This document shows, in pieces, positions 62,551 through 64,000 of a stretch of 64,000 bases of DNA. How positions within the stretch are numbered: position 1 is the stretch's first letter; each line of letters starts with the position of its first letter. The position numbers were made by a program, and so were the translations under genes. The notes below the pieces were generated by a model. The model saw nothing but the letters and a program-made list of their open reading frames with translations. It searched no databases and was not told the DNA's origin. Source of the stretch: Fibrella aestuarina BUZ 2 (GTDB lineage: Bacteria > Bacteroidota > Bacteroidia > Cytophagales > Spirosomataceae). The stretch is from positions 6,523,815-6,587,814 of the forward strand of contig NC_020054.1 of NCBI RefSeq assembly GCF_000331105.1, given 5' to 3'.

Positions 62551-62664
62551 AAACGTGATCATATACTAATGAATGCAACGAAAAGATACGCGATTTAGTA
62601 CAATAAAACAGGATTACCGTGTAAACTAAGTTGCATGACTGAAAATAGAACAAACTTATTCTGC

Positions 62665-62714
62665 CTCAGTGCAAGTCCGACCTTTACCTACCAGGTTGGT
62701 CACTGCGGACTGAG
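62665..62714. repeat. Degenerate hairpin upstream of the lipase gene
   Basis: CTCAGT (62665-62670) pairs with ACTGAG (62709-62714), and CCGACCT with AGGTTGG inside it. It is followed by GAGTAGTGG, resembling the loop word of the intact elements. It may be a decayed copy of the family. It lies in the spacer with the lipase promoter region, about 115 nt upstream of that start. Confidence 0.35.
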
Positions 62715-62778
62715 TAGTGGAGGCAAACACTAAAACCGACCGATTCGCCTGTTTTTACAAAGGCGTTCGCACGAAGCA

Positions 62779-62814
62779 ACAAGCCCGATCAGGTACGTAC
62801 CTGACCGGGCTTGT
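62779..62814. terminator. Hairpin after the M1 peptidase gene, with GGTACGTACC apex
   Basis: ACAAGCCCG.TCAGGTAC pairs with GTACCTGA.CGGGCTTGT, nearly perfect over 18 bp with one mismatch and no obvious loop. It is 33 nt past the M1 peptidase stop. The minus-strand tail TTGTTGCTT is only partly T-rich, so termination is plausible, not certain. Confidence 0.6.
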
Positions 62815-62847
62815 TCATTTACCTAACCTATGAGTATCGAAAAGCGG

Positions 62848-64000
62848 CTAGTTTCGACCACTGCCCTGTTGCGCGGGCGGGCGGGTGCCCTGCCGTTGTT
62901 GCTGCATGGGGTTCTGCCCCTGCGGGCCGAAGCGTTGCTGCTGCTTGAAAAGCTGGAACCGCGTGGGCTTCGATGTGCGCGGGAAGGAATTATTCTCCGT
63001 ATCGATGTCGGCAATTTCCTGGAAGGGGTCCAGCGTCCACTGCGTCACCTTCTTGTTGGTGGCAATCACCTTCTTGATCGACACATCATTGAAGCGCCAG
63101 ATCTCGGCCGGGAAACGCGCCACCGAGTCGGTACCGTCCTCAAACTCCATCCGAATGATCACCGGCATGGGGATGCCCCCCTTGTTCTTCAGCGACAGCG
63201 TGTAGAAGTTCTGCTTGCCCTCCAGCACCGACCGCTCCTCAGCCGTTAGCGTGGCCAGGTAGTCCTGATACTTCTTGCGGTCGGCGTCGGTGACGGCGTA
63301 GGGGTCGTAGCTGTTGTAGAAGTCGCGCATGGTGGAGTCCTGGGCCACCACGCTCTCGTCTTTCTTCAGAGCGTCGCGCTGTTTGCTGATGGTGTTCATC
63401 CGGCGCTGGGCCTCGGCGCGGGCTTCGGCCTTCACCACCTCGGGGTTCTGGCTGTTGGCCTGGTACCAATCCACTTCGACCAAATCCTGATCGACGGGCT
63501 CTACGCCGTAGAACCAGCCTTTCCAGAACCAGTCGAGGTCCACGCCTGAGGCGTCTTCCAGGGTGCGGAAGAAGTCGGCGGGTTCGGGCGACTTGAAGGC
63601 CCAGCGGCGGGCGTACTCCTTGAAGGCGTAGTCGAAGAGCTCGCGGCCCATCACCGTCTCACGCAGGATGTTGAGCGCCGTGGCCGGTTTGGCGTAGGCG
63701 TTGGCACCGAGGTTGATGACATTGTCAGATGAGGTCATGATGGGCGACAGCACCGCTTTGTCTGACTTCATGTAGTCGACAATAAATTGTGGTTCACCGC
63801 GGCGGCTGGGGAAGTTGTAATCCCATTCTTTCTCGGCCAGGTACTGGCAAAAGGTGTTCAGGCCTTCATCCATCCAGGTCCACTGCCGCTCGTCGGAGTT
63901 GACGATCATCGGGAAGAAGTTGTGGCCAACCTCGTGGATAATCACACCGATCATACCGGCTTTCACGCCTTCCGAATACGTACCGTCAGCCTCGGGACGG
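62848..64000 (-). CDS. M1-family metallopeptidase, 5' end cut by window edge
   Basis: The open frame enters from the right edge and covers 383 codons plus the stop. The zinc site is intact: HEVGHNFF with Glu 18 residues later in WMDEGLNTF, the gluzincin pattern HExxH-x18-E. A later Tyr and the helical C-terminal domain are followed by a Gln/Pro/Arg-rich tail (QQQRFGPQGQNPMQQQRQGT). It is likely a secreted or membrane aminopeptidase, but the N-terminus with its signal is not in view. The GTG at 63966 is internal and not the start. Confidence 0.92.
   Translation of the reverse strand, partial: RPEADGTYSEGVKAGMIGVIIHEVGHNFFPMIVNSDERQWTWMDEGLNTFCQYLAEKEWDYNFPSRRGEPQFIVDYMKSDKAVLSPIMTSSDNVINLGANAYAKPATALNILRETVMGRELFDYAFKEYARRWAFKSPEPADFFRTLEDASGVDLDWFWKGWFYGVEPVDQDLVEVDWYQANSQNPEVVKAEARAEAQRRMNTISKQRDALKKDESVVAQDSTMRDFYNSYDPYAVTDADRKKYQDYLATLTAEERSVLEGKQNFYTLSLKNKGGIPMPVIIRMEFEDGTDSVARFPAEIWRFNDVSIKKVIATNKKVTQWTLDPFQEIADIDTENNSFPRTSKPTRFQLFKQQQRFGPQGQNPMQQQRQGTRPPAQQGSGRN

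Noticed and set aside
1..64000. tRNA, rRNA, insertion sequences, prophage or replication origin
   Set aside because: No T-loop-like words in a cloverleaf context, no transposase or integrase, and no DnaA-box cluster around dnaN were seen. Absence by eye only; tRNAscan and an IS search would confirm.

Overview
The window looks like a chromosome segment from a Cytophagales bacterium (Bacteroidetes), most likely Spirosoma/Fibrella-like. Supporting signs are the gliding gene gldG beside dnaN, -7 promoter boxes of the Bacteroidetes TAnnTTTG type, weak Shine-Dalgarno signals, a single-chain glycine dehydrogenase GcvP, ABC permease-M1 peptidase fusions, and a ribosomal L17 with a helix-hairpin-helix extension followed by carA. 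The genus is inference. Codons are GC-rich in third position, so many antisense frames stay open by chance.

Layout. 1-1.4 kb: 3'-truncated molybdopterin oxidoreductase. 1.6-7.4 kb: complete TolC/MFP/RND efflux operon. 7.5-8.6 kb: Fic protein. 8.9-13.6 kb: ABC transporter (ATPase plus a permease fused to an M1 peptidase). 13.8-21.2 kb: secreted propeller lipoprotein, small conserved protein, queA, ispD, meaB, then a cupredoxin protein and a secreted beta-propeller. 21.2-25.5 kb: candidate small RNA, dnaN, gldG, carA. 25.5-41.5 kb: a 29-gene S10/spc/alpha ribosomal supercluster on the minus strand (rplC to rplQ with secY, map, infA, rpoA). 41.7-64 kb: housekeeping and accessory genes (alpha-amylase, hydrolases, Crp-type regulator, methyltransferase, phosphoesterase, gcvP, EamA transporter with a CGNR regulator, SMP-30 protein, GNAT, bestrophin, MFS, monoamine-oxidase-like flavoprotein, lipase) and a 5'-truncated M1 peptidase.

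The most unusual content is between genes. At least ten, probably thirteen, spacers are filled by long inverted repeats (arms 25-53 nt, some perfect). Many arms are built from 7-bp sequence units that differ between loci, and several share an apical GGCTGACGC/GCGTCAGCC module with a GAGTAG-like loop. They abut or contain stop codons, occur between co-directional, convergent and one divergent gene pair, and also enter the ribosomal operon. I know no named family matching them. A second genome-scale signal is the octamer AACGTACC/GGTACGTT, found about 40 times by eye where about two are expected. Two promoter-plus-terminator units without an ORF (about 21.2-21.4 kb and 41.3-41.5 kb) are small-RNA candidates. 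No tRNA, rRNA, CRISPR array, transposase or phage gene was seen.
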